Of a stretch of DNA of 41,787 nucleotides, positions 5,920 through 15,425 are shown piece after piece. The position numbers and the translations under genes were made by a program. The notes under the pieces are model-generated. The model made no database searches. It was given only the letters and a program-made list of their open reading frames with translations, and was not told the origin of the DNA. How positions within the stretch are numbered: the stretch's first letter is position 1; each line of letters opens with the position of its first letter. The DNA comes from Nostoc mirabile CHAB5784 (GTDB lineage: Bacteria > Cyanobacteriota > Cyanobacteriia > Cyanobacteriales > Nostocaceae), in NCBI RefSeq assembly GCF_020829645.1, contig NZ_JAIVFS010000071.1:1-41787 (forward strand), read 5' to 3'.

Positions 5920-6516
5920 AAAGCTGGAGACAGGCGATCGCACTAGGTCGCCTTTGACTCTAAGAAACTGATTGCTCCTCACTCGCTGATCTAACCTGTA
6001 GTTGTGGTGTATTTGTTCTGTAAGCGTAGTTGGGGTTCAGCCGGGATACGCGCAAAACCGGACACGTTGTAAATTTTTGTTGCAATTTTTTTAAATATAA
6101 ATTTTGTAATTAGTTTGATGGCGATATGGCGATCGCACCCCCAACCCGCGTAGCTTGCCGCCGCAGGCATCGCCCTTTGACTCTAAGAAAATTGTCAGTT
6201 GAGAGCAGCCGCGTAGTTTACCGCACTTGCGCCTTGCTCAGTGACCACCGTAGGCATCGCTTCTATACAAGCTTTTGATGAGGAGCGATAGCGATCGCCA
6301 GTTGCTCCCGGACAGTATGCCATCAGTAGCGTTAACAACGCTGAATGCACTGAATATCTCGATTATCCTCGCTTGTAAATGCCAACTCTTGGAGTGGCAA
6401 TGCCAACGATTTGGCGATCGCAATCTTCCTAATCATAATTATGATTTTTTTGGACAACTACTGAGATTTATTTGATAGTTAAGGGAAATATATAATTAGT
6501 AACAATAATCTTATTT
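5920..6516. other. Noncoding repeat-rich spacer
   Basis: Holds CTCTAAGAAACTGATTG (about 5957), CTCTAAGAAAATTGTCAG (about 6180), several GCGATCGC sites and GCCGCAGGCATCGCC / ACCGTAGGCATCGC elements (about 6160 and 6244). Frames here are repeat-derived. AT-rich sequence at 6478-6515 probably carries the promoter of the next gene. Confidence 0.55.
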
Positions 6517-6915
6517 ATGACAACTGCATTAGACCTTTCAAAATTCCTATACTGCCGCCACTGTGAAATGAAAACCCATCATTATAAGGATTTAAAGTAT
6601 GACTGGGGCTACAGCTGCCGCATTTGCCGAACTTGGCAACATCAAGCGCAAAGCGCGGTCTTGGAGTCTCCCCAAGAGGAGCAACTTTGCAAGAGAAGTC
6701 AATTGATATCTATCCAGCAGGGTTATGCTGCTAAGGCAATTATTGAGGCAATAGGAAGTGAATATGTTATCTGGCATGACGGCACACTAGAACAATTTAT
6801 TGAAGCCGCTCAAGCTTTAGATATGGAATATGATTACCAAAAAACTATCGACGGGTATGATTTTAAAGCATGGTATCCAGACGATGAAGATAATGAAGCC
6901 AAGATACAACTATAG
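6517..6915 (+). CDS. Zinc-ribbon-containing protein, unknown
   Basis: 132 residues. The N-terminus has two cysteine pairs, CRHC (about residue 13) and CRIC (about residue 34), typical of a small zinc ribbon. The rest is acidic, with GYAAKAIIEAIGSEYVIWHD and LDMEYDYQKTIDGYDFKAWY resembling an alpha/beta domain. The AT-rich upstream region (TATATAATTAG) suggests its own promoter. No family or function recognised; complete. Confidence 0.7.
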   Translation: MTTALDLSKFLYCRHCEMKTHHYKDLKYDWGYSCRICRTWQHQAQSAVLESPQEEQLCKRSQLISIQQGYAAKAIIEAIGSEYVIWHDGTLEQFIEAAQALDMEYDYQKTIDGYDFKAWYPDDEDNEAKIQL

Positions 6916-7056
6916 TGCGATGCCTTGATTAGCGATCGCTCCTCCTTTCCTCTAAGAAAATAGTGGAGCGATCACTCAAAACTTACTCGTAGTTGGTCCC
7001 GTCTGCGGATATCCCAAGGCAATGAGCGCTGGCTTTGTCCGAGGATAGGAAGCATT

Positions 7057-7284
7057 TTACTCAATTTCAGTTTCTTCAGAAGCTCGAACGCCGCTATCAC
7101 CTTGCACGGTAAGAAGAACTGATTCCAGACGATAACCAGCCTCACGCATATAATATCCAGCCGCGCCCAGGTCTTCAAACACGCTGTCAAATTGGGGATG
7201 GGTTGAAGGAAAAATCTTTCCTAACTTATCAGCAATTTGCTTTAGTTCTTGTTGGATAGCGATTAGTTGTTGAGTATCATCCAT
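7057..7284 (-). CDS. Small helical protein, unknown
   Basis: 75 residues, ATG start, six bases after the stop of the HNH gene, so probably co-transcribed with it. The N-terminal helix MDDTQQLIAIQQELKQIADKL is amphipathic; the end is acidic (EETEIE). It could be a partner or immunity-type protein for the HNH nuclease, but that rests only on adjacency. Confidence 0.6.
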   Translation of the reverse strand: MDDTQQLIAIQQELKQIADKLGKIFPSTHPQFDSVFEDLGAAGYYMREAGYRLESVLLTVQGDSGVRASEETEIE

Positions 7285-7290
7285 ACTTAC

Positions 7291-7587
7291 CTACCACAAA
7301 GATAACTGCCCTGGTGAAACATTAGACTTACCACCTTGATGGTAATGAAGGTGACATCCACTGCAAAGAGCTATAAGGTTGCCTCTGTGGTTATTTGCTG
7401 GATTTCTGTCCCAATGATGAACCTGTAGCGTGTACACTCTGCGTTTTGAGCGTGTCAAATCTGATATTTTTTCACCAGGGGGAATACACTGTAACCCACA
7501 CTTTTTACAGCACCATTTAGCCTCTTGTTTAACTGCGATAGCAAGGTCTGACCAATTATCTGGGTATAGAGAATAGGTGAACGTCAT
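7291..7587 (-). CDS. HNH endonuclease family protein
   Basis: 98 residues. Zinc-binding cysteines CCKKCG (about 27-32) and CSGCH (about 75-79) frame the catalytic LQVHHWDRNPANNHRGNLIALC segment, with the HH pair, the Asn and the terminal His of the beta-beta-alpha-metal fold. Stand-alone small HNH proteins of this kind are common on cyanobacterial plasmids and in phages. Target unknown. First gene of a two-gene unit with the 75-residue protein downstream. Confidence 0.85.
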   Translation of the reverse strand: MTFTYSLYPDNWSDLAIAVKQEAKWCCKKCGLQCIPPGEKISDLTRSKRRVYTLQVHHWDRNPANNHRGNLIALCSGCHLHYHQGGKSNVSPGQLSLW

Positions 7588-7687
7588 TGTCAGTTAAATA
7601 TTGCAGAGCTTCTAGAATTTTAATGTTTATTTAGCGCTGAGAATTTATGCCAATTCATCTGTTCTACGATTGCTAATCACAAAATTA

Positions 7688-7882
7688 TCACTCATTAGCC
7701 AACACAGATTCTAAATCATGGTTTGTTTCTTGCAACAACTCAGCCAGTGATTTTTCATTAACTTTTATGTCTTCTAGCTGGCACAGAAAGTTGGTTGAGT
7801 AGATAAAACACAATCTTGACCATTGATTGTTTATGGGAATTCTCCATACAGGTTGAGATGTTGGAGCATTTATAGTCAACAC
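7688..7882 (-). CDS. Possible small protein, unknown
   Basis: 64 codons. The C-terminal half (KVNEKSLAELLQETNHDLESVLANE) looks like a genuine acidic helix; the N-terminal half is unremarkable. It may be the tail of a decayed gene. Low confidence. Confidence 0.3.
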   Translation of the reverse strand: MLTINAPTSQPVWRIPINNQWSRLCFIYSTNFLCQLEDIKVNEKSLAELLQETNHDLESVLANE

Positions 7883-7940
7883 CTGTCATTTGGCGACAAT
7901 CTAAACCCATTGGGCAATACATATTCTAGCGATCGCACCC

Positions 7941-8636
7941 CTACTCATCATCATCTGGCAAATACAAACCACTGCTATCAGTGGGTCTAGCATGGAGATA
8001 CATTTCAGTGATGGCTACTGAACTATGCCCCAGCGTTTTCTGTAACAAGTGTATCGGCGCTCCCCGGTCGAGACTGTGGGAAGCGTGACTATGCCTAAGC
8101 CAGTGGGGGCTAACATTGCCCTCAATAAGAGCGCGTTTGGCAGCATTTTTCACAATATGAAATACCATACTGCGACACAGATGACCGCCTTTACCAGATA
8201 CAAACACTGGGTCATCGTGTTTGGCGTAACCTTTTAACTCGTTAATGGAGCGCCAAATACCAGCACCCACTAGCACAGTTCTGGTTTTATCACCTTTACC
8301 AAATACTGTGATTTGACCCCCATCACCACGGCTTTTGAGGTCACGCCATTTTAAGCCACACAGTTCCGATACCCGTAAACCAGCAAAGTAAAGTAAACGA
8401 ACCAGAGTGCGATCGCGTCCATTTGTCGTGGAATTTATCAGTAATTGTACTTCCTCTTGGGTGAGAATTCTTTCTGCCAATCGGTTATGAGCCTTGGGTG
8501 ACTTGATTAACACTCCCAAGTTAGCCGATACCACCCGTAAGCAATCGCCAAAATCCCAAAATTGGGTTAAAAACATCATTGATTTTATAGTACAAACGTT
8601 CACGTTGAAAGGGCTAGTCCTATAAACTTTCACCAC
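7941..8636 (-). pseudogene. Tyrosine recombinase (XerC/D-like integrase), N-terminus missing
   Basis: The catalytic domain is complete: Arg in AGLRVSELCGLKW, Lys in FGKGDKTRTV, HWLRHSHA (H-x-x-R), LGHSS, and the nucleophile in ITEMYLHA. The expected N-terminal core-binding (SAM-like) domain is largely absent. Homology seems to begin near SMMFLTQFWDFGDCLRVV, and the first 20 or so codons overlap the 3' end of the glucosidase pseudogene. Recombinases of this family without their core-binding domain are normally inactive. Probably the remnant of a mobile element that rearranged next to the glucosidase. Confidence 0.8.
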
Positions 8637-10868
8637 ACCGATGAATTAATTGTGCAATCACTCCTGTCCAGCCAGTTTGGTGGCTTGCTCCTAAGCCAGC
8701 GCCATTGTCGCCATGAAAGTACTCATTAAAGGTGAGCAAATTTCGCCAATGAGGATTTGTCTGAAAAACCTCGACGGCACCGTAGACAGGTCGATGCCCG
8801 TTGGCATTTTGTTGAAAAATCCGTCTAAGTCGTTCTGACAACTCGATCGCCACTTCCCTCAACGTCATCCATTGTCCAGAATTAGTCGGGCATTCTACTT
8901 TGTAGTCATCTCCTAAGTATTGATGAAAGTGGTGTAGGGCTTCGATAAGCAGGTAATTCATCGGAAACCAAATCGGGCCACGCCAGTTAGAATTGCCACC
9001 AAATAAGTTGTTTGTGGATTCAGCCGGTTCGTAGTCCACCTGATATTCCTGATCGTTGACGTGCATATGGCATCGGCAATTCGCAGAAAATGCTCGAAGA
9101 ATTTACTGGCAATATCTTCATATATGGGTTCATCCATCGCTAGTTCTAGGGCAATTGTCAGCATGTTCATGCAAAACATTGCCATCCAGCTTGTGCCGTC
9201 TGCTTGCTCTAAATCGCCATCTGTTGGTAACGGGGCACTGCGATCGAACACGCCAATGTTGTCCATGCCCAAAAAGCCGCCTTGAAAAATGTTTTTACCC
9301 TCGGCATCTTTGCGGTTAACCCACCAAGTAAAGTTGAGCAGCAGCTTTTGAAATACTCGTTCAAGAAATCGTTTGTCAGCGTGTCCGTAGAATTTCTGCT
9401 CGATTTGATAGACCTGCCACGCTGCCCATGCGTGTACGGGTGGATTGACATCGCTCAGTTCCCACTCGTAGGCGGGTAACTGCCCGTTAGGATGCATGTA
9501 CCATTCCCGTGTCAGGCGTTGCAGTTGTCGCTTGGCAAAATCTGGGTCAATCATTGCCAAGGGAATCATGTGGAATGCTAAATCCCAAGCGGCAAACCAA
9601 GGATACTCCCAGGTATCAGGCATGGAAAGAACATCATCAATATATACATGCACCCAATCTGTGTTGCGAACACTCCGACGCGAATCGGGGGGAGTCAAAG
9701 TAGCAGGGTCGCCTTTGAGCCAATCTTCGATGATGTACAGATAAAACTGCTTGCTCCACAGCATCCCCGCAAACGCCTGCCGCTGGATGATCCGCTCGTC
9801 ATCGGATAGTTGAAACGGCGTAATCCGCTGATAGAATTCGTCGGCTTCTTTGATGCGATCGCCCAAAACTTGCTCAAATTCACCAAAGGGATTGCCGATG
9901 TGGGGCGAATCCGCTAGCCGTAAGCGTATAGTTTGCGTTGCGCCGGGTGGAATTATCAATTTATAGTAAGCAGCAAATTTTGTGCCAGTGCGATCAGGAT
10001 TAATGGCATCTTGGCACTCATGGACTACATACTCATTGAAGCTATCTTTGACGTAAGGTGATGCATTTTCCACGTCATACAACCGCTGAAAATTCGTTTC
10101 ATTCTCGGTAAACAAAAGTTCTGCTGCACCTTGACAATAGAGCCAATAATTGTTCATACAAGGGTGGGACGCTTCAATGATGCTCAAATCTGCTTCTGAT
10201 TTGTGCACCTTTAGCAGCGGTTTTTTACTATTGTTATCCCATGACCAGGTATTGCGAAACCAAAGCGAAGGTAGTAGATGCAGTGGCTTGGCTTCAGAAC
10301 CGCGATTGGCAATTGTAATTTGAATTAATATATCTTCAGGAGAAGCTTTGGCGTACTCAACGAACACATCAAAGTAGCGGTCTTCGTCAAATATGCCTGT
10401 ATCAATCAATTCAAATTCCTGCTCCTGCTTACTGCGGCAACGGTTTTCTTCCACCAGTTGAGTGTAGGGAAATGCCTGCTGTGGATATTTGTACAAGCAT
10501 TTCATGTATGCATGAGTTGGCGTGTTGTCTAGAAAAAAGTAATATTCTTTGACATCTTCACCGTGATTGCCTTCGCTGCTCGTTAAGCCAAACATCCGCT
10601 CTTTGAGGATTGGGTCTTGTTCGTTCCACAGGGCGATCGCAAAACACAACTGCTGATGATTGTCAGAAATTCCAGCAATACCATCTTCGCCCCAACGATA
10701 GGCACGTGACCTAGCATGGTCATGGGGAAAGTAGTCCCAAGCCGATCCATCCGGGCTGTAGTCTTCGCGCACAGTACCCCACTGCCGTTCACTCAAGTAC
10801 GATCCCCAGCGTCGCCAGTAGGCTTTGCGATCGCGGTCTTCTTGTAACCGTTGTTCTTCTGCTGTCAT
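8620..10868 (-). pseudogene. GH63-type glucosidase, internal deletion and frameshift
   Basis: Large (alpha/alpha)6-type glycoside hydrolase related to mannosyl-oligosaccharide glucosidases. Start at ATG 10868 (AGGGGA just upstream); an upstream start at 10910 is less likely. The first frame reads cleanly from WGSYLSERQWGTVREDYS through PWFAAWDLAFHMIPLAM and LPAYEWELSDVNPPVHAWA to EHFLRIADA. It then shifts at about 9060-9075 and resumes in another frame at MHVNDQEYQVDYEPAESTNN, running to the normal C-terminus (GLGASHQTGWTGVIAQL). From memory, family members are near 880-890 residues, and the block between these two points (about 130 residues) is missing. So there is a deletion of roughly 400 bp plus a frame change. 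Confidence 0.8.
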
Positions 10869-11150
10869 AGTTCCCCTTTGGTTATCTGATGAAGGTTTGC
10901 TCAATAACACTTAGTACAGCATTTTATGAATACAAGCGCGAATTCTCTGCGTACCCTTCGGGTTCATCAGTTCGACGGAACGGAAACCGACTCCGCCGAC
11001 TGAATTCACCTTTGCGCTTACCTCTGCGCCCCTTTGCGTTGAAATTTCAACCCTCAATTCGTTTTAAACGCAGAGGAACGCAAAGTAAACGCGGAGTAAC
11101 GCAGAGTTTTGCCTAATTTAATTCGCTACGAATTGACGAAACTGTGTTAC
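10869..11150. other. Noncoding spacer with plus/minus purine repeats
   Basis: Carries degenerate AACGCAGAGG/AACGCAAAGT-type repeats common between cyanobacterial genes. No gene seen. Confidence 0.5.
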
Positions 11151-12257
11151 TTAGCTGGGTTGCAGTTCGAGAGATGGATAGTCGGTGTATCCCTTGTCTA
11201 AATCTTTGTCACCCTGAGCGTAAAACGTTTTAGAATCGGGAGGATTTAATTCGACATCCTCTATAAAGCGCTTGGGTAAATCTGGATTTGCAATAAATAG
11301 CTTGCCGAAGGAAACTAAATCGGCTTCCCCTGTCTCTATTTTGTCGTTGCCTTTGGATTTGTCATAGCCGCCGTTAGTAATCACTGTGCCTTGGTAAAAT
11401 GGGCGAAACGTTGACAGCACTGGATTTATTACCTTACCAGTCTCTAAATCAGGTTTATCTGGCTCCATCAAATGAATGTAGGCAAGATTAAACGGATTTA
11501 GGGCTTCAATTACATAGCGAAATGTAGCATGAGAATTCGAGTCGTGCATTCCATAAAACGTGTTGCTAGGAGACAGCTTGATGCCAACCCGCTCTCCTCC
11601 CCAAACACTGCTGACAGCTTCGACCACTTCCAACAGAAATCGGGCACGATTTGCGATCGCACCACCGTAGGCATCCGTCCGCTGGTTCGAGCCATCCTGA
11701 AGAAATTGATCAATTAAATAGCCGAAGGCACCATGTAATTCCACACCATCAAAGCCAGCCTGTTGGGCGTTTTCTGCCCCTTGCCGAAACTGCTTGACAA
11801 TTTGCGGAATTTCGTCAATTTCCAAGGCACGCGGCGTTTCTAAATCCACTTTACCAGCCGGAGTATGCAGCGTTCCAACCGCCGCGATCGCGCTGGGTGC
11901 AATCGGCAATTCTCCATTCAATAGGGATGAGTGCGCCACCCGTCCACTGTGCCAGAGTTGCAGAAAAATTTTGCCGCCGTGATCGTGAACCGCTTGCGTC
12001 ACTTGCTGCCATCCGGCGGTTTGTTCAGGCGAGTAAATGCCTGGACAATTGATGTAACCATAACTCAGAGGTGATACCATTGTGCATTCAGTCACAATTA
12101 AGCCGGCTGAAGCTCTTTGAGCATAATAAGTTGCCATTAAATTTGTTGGAATCGAGTTCACTGCCCGTAACCGAGTCATTGGAGCCATGACAATCCGATT
12201 CGCCAAGGTGTGAGAACCTAACTTCACGGGTGAAAACAAATCAAGTTCAAAACTCAT
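11151..12257 (-). CDS. Old-yellow-enzyme family NADH:flavin oxidoreductase / alkene reductase
   Basis: 368-residue FMN-dependent TIM barrel that reduces activated C=C bonds with NAD(P)H. The N-terminus LFSPVKLGSHTLANRIVMAPMTRLRA carries the conserved Thr after PM. HSGRVAH and the DGVELHGAFGYLIDQFLQDG / NQRTDAYGG block mark the active site. The usual substrate-anchoring pair is His-x-x-Asn/His; here it reads His-Gly-Ala-Phe, so the second residue is Phe, while the following Tyr is kept. Intact length. It ends a co-directional block of oxidoreductases, suggesting a shared role in detoxifying electrophiles or aldehydes. Confidence 0.93.
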   Translation of the reverse strand: MSFELDLFSPVKLGSHTLANRIVMAPMTRLRAVNSIPTNLMATYYAQRASAGLIVTECTMVSPLSYGYINCPGIYSPEQTAGWQQVTQAVHDHGGKIFLQLWHSGRVAHSSLLNGELPIAPSAIAAVGTLHTPAGKVDLETPRALEIDEIPQIVKQFRQGAENAQQAGFDGVELHGAFGYLIDQFLQDGSNQRTDAYGGAIANRARFLLEVVEAVSSVWGGERVGIKLSPSNTFYGMHDSNSHATFRYVIEALNPFNLAYIHLMEPDKPDLETGKVINPVLSTFRPFYQGTVITNGGYDKSKGNDKIETGEADLVSFGKLFIANPDLPKRFIEDVELNPPDSKTFYAQGDKDLDKGYTDYPSLELQPS

Positions 12258-12295
12258 GCAAGTAATCCTTCTTAGAAAATAGGGATTAGGGGCTG

Positions 12296-12362
12296 GGGAA
12301 TAGGGAATGGGGACTGGGAAATGGGGATTGGGGATTGGGGATTGGGGACTGGGGACTGGGTA
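12296..12362. repeat. GGGGATT/GGGGACT heptad repeats
   Basis: Tandem and degenerate 7-mers (GGGGATT, GGGGACT, GGGAAAT), typical intergenic short tandem repeats of heterocystous cyanobacteria. Confidence 0.85.
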
Positions 12363-12417
12363 TTAGAAATTCCTTCATCTCCCTTGTCCCCCCTGCTCCC
12401 CTGCCCCTCTGCCTCCT

Positions 12418-13088
12418 TCACGCATATCCTGGTTTACGTCCGCCTAAGCGTTGTTCTTTTGCTTCTGGAAGTTGATGAACTGAAATTGTTGCATAAGAGC
12501 CTAGTTTCCTGCCACCAATCATAAATCGGATAAAATCGCCCAAACCCTCAACCATGCGGGCACGACGCAATTCCCCACAATCGACGGGGTTGAAGCCGAT
12601 TTCTGCTATCAAGCTCATCACCGTCTGTTTTGCCTGCTCGTTGTTGCTGCATACAAAGCACGATACCTGATATTGCTTGAGCGGGTCTGGACTCAATTCA
12701 AACACTTCTTGAGCAAAGGTGTTAAAGGCTTTTACTACGTAGGCATTAGGTACATCGGCGGCAAACTTTTCAGCGATGGATTCTGCAATTGGCTCAAATG
12801 CAAACTCTTCTGGGATGGGTGAGTTATTACAATCAATATTTTGTTTGCCAGCACCTCAGTTGAGGAAAAAACCTTAGAGGGTAGCTCCCGCACACCATAA
12901 AAGATTACGTCTGCAAACGCCGCCGCTTCATCATTTGTGCCGCCCTTTGCGCCGTGTCCCGCAAGTTCGGCGTGAGCTTCTCCTTTCTCTGCCTCACGAG
13001 AACCAAAAAAAACCTCGTGTCCCCGTTCTGTCCAAAGAATTCCTACCGACCTGCCCATGTTACCTGAGCCAATAATGCCAATTTTCAT
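12418..13088 (-). pseudogene. F420-dependent NADP reductase-like protein, frameshifted
   Basis: NAD(P)-binding Rossmann protein: MKIGIIGSGNMGRSVGILWTE at the start, then GHEVFFGSR and FADVIFYGVRE. Near residue 82 the frame NKILI runs out of phase. The next frame continues with DCNNSPIPEEFAFEPIAESI, KAFNTFAQEVFELSPDP and ends with RLGGRKPGYA. The DNA at the switch (about 12826-12842) reads TTGATTGT where TTGATTGATTGT would keep the frame, so one GATT unit of a tandem pair was lost. Both halves are otherwise well preserved, so the lesion is recent or a sequencing error. Confidence 0.85.
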
Positions 13089-13107
13089 CTAGTTTTGTTT
13101 CCTACCG

Positions 13108-13179
13108 ACGAGTCTTTAATACTCGTGAACGAGTCTTTAATACTCGCGGACGAGTCTTTGATACTCGCGAACGAGTCTT
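13108..13179. repeat. 21-bp tandem repeats with internal palindrome
   Basis: Three full units and a partial one of ACGAGTCTTTAATACTCGTG-type sequence, period exactly 21. Each unit contains CGAGT-CTTTAAT-ACTCG, an inverted repeat with arms of 5. They lie 20-90 bases upstream of the F420-reductase-like start codon. Confidence 0.85.
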
Positions 13180-13311
13180 GGAACTTCATTAGACTTATTG
13201 CAAAAATAGACAGTGGATTTCAACTTGGTGAAGTACACAAACTACCTTTCAAAGCCAAACATAAAGCTGTTCTTCTCCTGCCCCCTGCCTCCTGCCTCCT
13301 GCCCCCTCTCA

Positions 13312-14061
13312 TTACATTTCCTGATTGCTGGGACGAATTAAAATTTCGTTAACGCTAACACGAGCAGGTTGAGTGAGAGCGTAAGCGATCGCAGCTGCAA
13401 TGTCTTCTTTCTCCAACGGGTCAACAGATTTATAGAACGCCTCCACCTGCTGCCTTACCTCTGGGTCAGAAATTTGACTGGTTAACTATGTTGCCACAGC
13501 TCCCGGTTCAATTACAGTGATGCGAATTTTCTCTTTAATCACTTCTTTACGGAGGGCTTCGCTAAAGGCAACTACCCCAAACTTGACTGCGTTGTAGACT
13601 GCATAGTTGGGAATTGGAATGCGACCAGCAATCGAGGCTATGTTGACAATATGTCCGCCGCCCTGTGCCTTGAGTGCAGGCAGAACAGCATGGGTTGTTT
13701 TCATCAAACCCAGTAAATCAATATCAATCATGCGTTGCCAATCACCGATATCTGCACCCTCAACCGGGCCGACCAGCATTACCCCAGCATTATTGATCAA
13801 AATGTCTACACCGCCAAAGTGAGACTGAGTTTTTTCTACCATCTCTTGAATTTGAGCGTCATCCGTCACATCAGCAATAATTACCAGTGCCTGTCCACCC
13901 TGATCTGTGATTTGCTTGGCTAAAGCCTCCAATTTTTCGACTCGTCGAGCCGCAAGTGCAATTTTCGCTCCCTCAGCCGCGAGAGCGATCGCGGTTGCTT
14001 CACCAATTCCCGAAGATGCACCTGTAATCAGCGCTACTTTGCCATTCAGTTTGCCTGCCAT
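13312..14061 (-). pseudogene. Short-chain dehydrogenase, interrupted by an in-frame TAG
   Basis: Classical SDR: TGASSGIG cofactor motif (about 14-21), NNAG (about 90-93), catalytic Ser in IASIAGR and YNAVK. The frame is open to PGAVAT, stops at TAG (13486-13488), and continues in the same frame for 57 more codons with normal SDR C-terminal sequence (VRQQVEAFYKSVDPLEKEDI ... ALTQPARVSVNEILIRPSNQ) to TAA at 13312. One substitution, probably from a Glu codon, would explain it. The truncated 191-residue form lacks the substrate-binding end. Confidence 0.9.
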
Positions 14062-14075
14062 GCTGTTTCTCCTAA

Positions 14076-14501
14076 TTAATTGTGTGTTTCGGTATGTTCC
14101 AACTGAGCGTAAATTGTGTCGTTATCCCAAAAGGCGATAATTTTTTCGATTAAGTCTTGAGTATTAAACTCAAAAATGAATAAATGAGGAACCGACAACG
14201 TGCCACCTTTGTTCTGAATGTTGCCAATGTCTTGAGCTTGTGTGCCGCTGTTTAATGTCTCGCAAACGACAGTACTATCCTTGCCCTCAATCAAATTTAT
14301 GACTTGAGTTTTGAAGTCGGGAAAGGAATCTACATACAGTTGCCACAATCGGGCAGCGGCTTTGTGAATTGAACCTGTACCAGTGTCTGCCAGAGGAACA
14401 TAGCGGAATGTCGCAGTAGGTGAGCAAAGCGCTAGCATTGCTGGAATGTCGTGGGCAGTGTAGGCATCAAAGAATGCTTGTACTGTTTGTGTCAAAGGCA
14501 T
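14076..14501 (-). CDS. SnoaL/NTF2-like protein
   Basis: 141 residues of the cone-shaped NTF2/SnoaL fold: helix QTVQAFFDAYTAHDIPAMLALCSPTATFRYVP, then GTGSIHKAAARLWQLYVDSFPDFK and beta strands ending LIEKIIAFWDND. Family members bind or isomerise small hydrophobic molecules; no catalytic residues can be assigned. It sits 15 bases from the interrupted SDR and 34 from the intact SDR, within the same unit. Confidence 0.75.
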   Translation of the reverse strand: MPLTQTVQAFFDAYTAHDIPAMLALCSPTATFRYVPLADTGTGSIHKAAARLWQLYVDSFPDFKTQVINLIEGKDSTVVCETLNSGTQAQDIGNIQNKGGTLSVPHLFIFEFNTQDLIEKIIAFWDNDTIYAQLEHTETHN

Positions 14502-14535
14502 GGTTATTTTGAGCGATCTTGAATCACGTTAATTG

Positions 14536-15270
14536 CTACACATAGCCACCGCCTGCTTGAAAAGTGTGTCCTGTAATCCAGCGGCATTTTTCACTAACAA
14601 CAAATGCGATGACATCGGCAATATCTTCTGGTTTGCCAAGCCGATTGAAGGGCGATCGCTCTGCTGCTGTGGTAGCATCATCACCAGAGTTAGCAAACAT
14701 TTCAGTTTCAGTAGGCCCTGGTGACACTGTGTTGACGGTAATGCCGCGATCGCCCAGTTCCATCGATAGCACTTTGCCCATGAGTTCAATGGCTACTTTA
14801 CTGCCACAATACAAACTGAATCCCGGCATTGGGCGCACAACCAGACCACTGGAAATATTGACGATTCGCCCGTTGTTATTGAGACGATTGGCAGCTTCTT
14901 TCATACACAGAAAGGTTCCTTTGGCGTTCAGTCCAAACACTTTGTCAAATGCAGCTTCATCCATCTCGGCAACAGGGCCGCCTACTCCTGTTCCAGCATT
15001 GTTGATAAGAATATCGAGCGTTCCAAACTGTTGGTGGGCTTTCTCAAACAGTTTTGTCACTTCATCGCCGTTACTCAGGTTTGCTTGAATTGCAACTGCT
15101 TCACCACCGTTAGTTTTGATTTTATTGACGATTTCGTTTGCTGAAGAAGCATGACCACCATAGTGAACCACAACCTTGGCTCCTTCTTGCGCCAATCGTT
15201 CGCAAATCGTCGAACCAATGCCGCCTGAACCACCTGTAACAATCGCCACTTTATCCGTTAAGCTGCCCAT
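14536..15270 (-). CDS. Short-chain dehydrogenase/reductase
   Basis: 244 residues, complete. TGGSGGIG cofactor loop (about 12-19), NNAG (about 91-94), catalytic Ser in NISSGL, YCGSK for the Tyr/Lys pair, PGPTETEM, and the usual terminal ITGHTFQAGGGYV. The VVVHYGG segment after the second strand, rather than an acidic residue, suggests NADP(H). Resembles 3-oxoacyl-ACP-reductase / glucose-dehydrogenase-like SDRs; substrate unknown. Confidence 0.9.
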   Translation of the reverse strand: MGSLTDKVAIVTGGSGGIGSTICERLAQEGAKVVVHYGGHASSANEIVNKIKTNGGEAVAIQANLSNGDEVTKLFEKAHQQFGTLDILINNAGTGVGGPVAEMDEAAFDKVFGLNAKGTFLCMKEAANRLNNNGRIVNISSGLVVRPMPGFSLYCGSKVAIELMGKVLSMELGDRGITVNTVSPGPTETEMFANSGDDATTAAERSPFNRLGKPEDIADVIAFVVSEKCRWITGHTFQAGGGYV

Positions 15271-15302
15271 AATATCTCCTGTTTAAAAAGTGCTGAGTGC
15301 TG

Positions 15303-15412
15303 AGTCAGAAGTTTTATCTCCTTTATCCCCCTCATCTCCCTCATCTCCCTTATCCCCCTCATCCCCCTTATCCCCCTCATCTCCCCCTGCCTCCCCTGCC
15401 CCCCTGCTTTCT
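15303..15412. repeat. Pyrimidine heptad repeats
   Basis: Runs of TATCCCCCTCATCTCCC-type 7-mers between two genes of the block; polypurine on the coding strand. Confidence 0.8.
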
Positions 15413-15425
15413 TTAAATGCGGGGA

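Noticed and set aside
8049..8237. Plus-strand frame inside the integrase
   Set aside because: Antisense shadow of the clearly conserved integrase catalytic domain.
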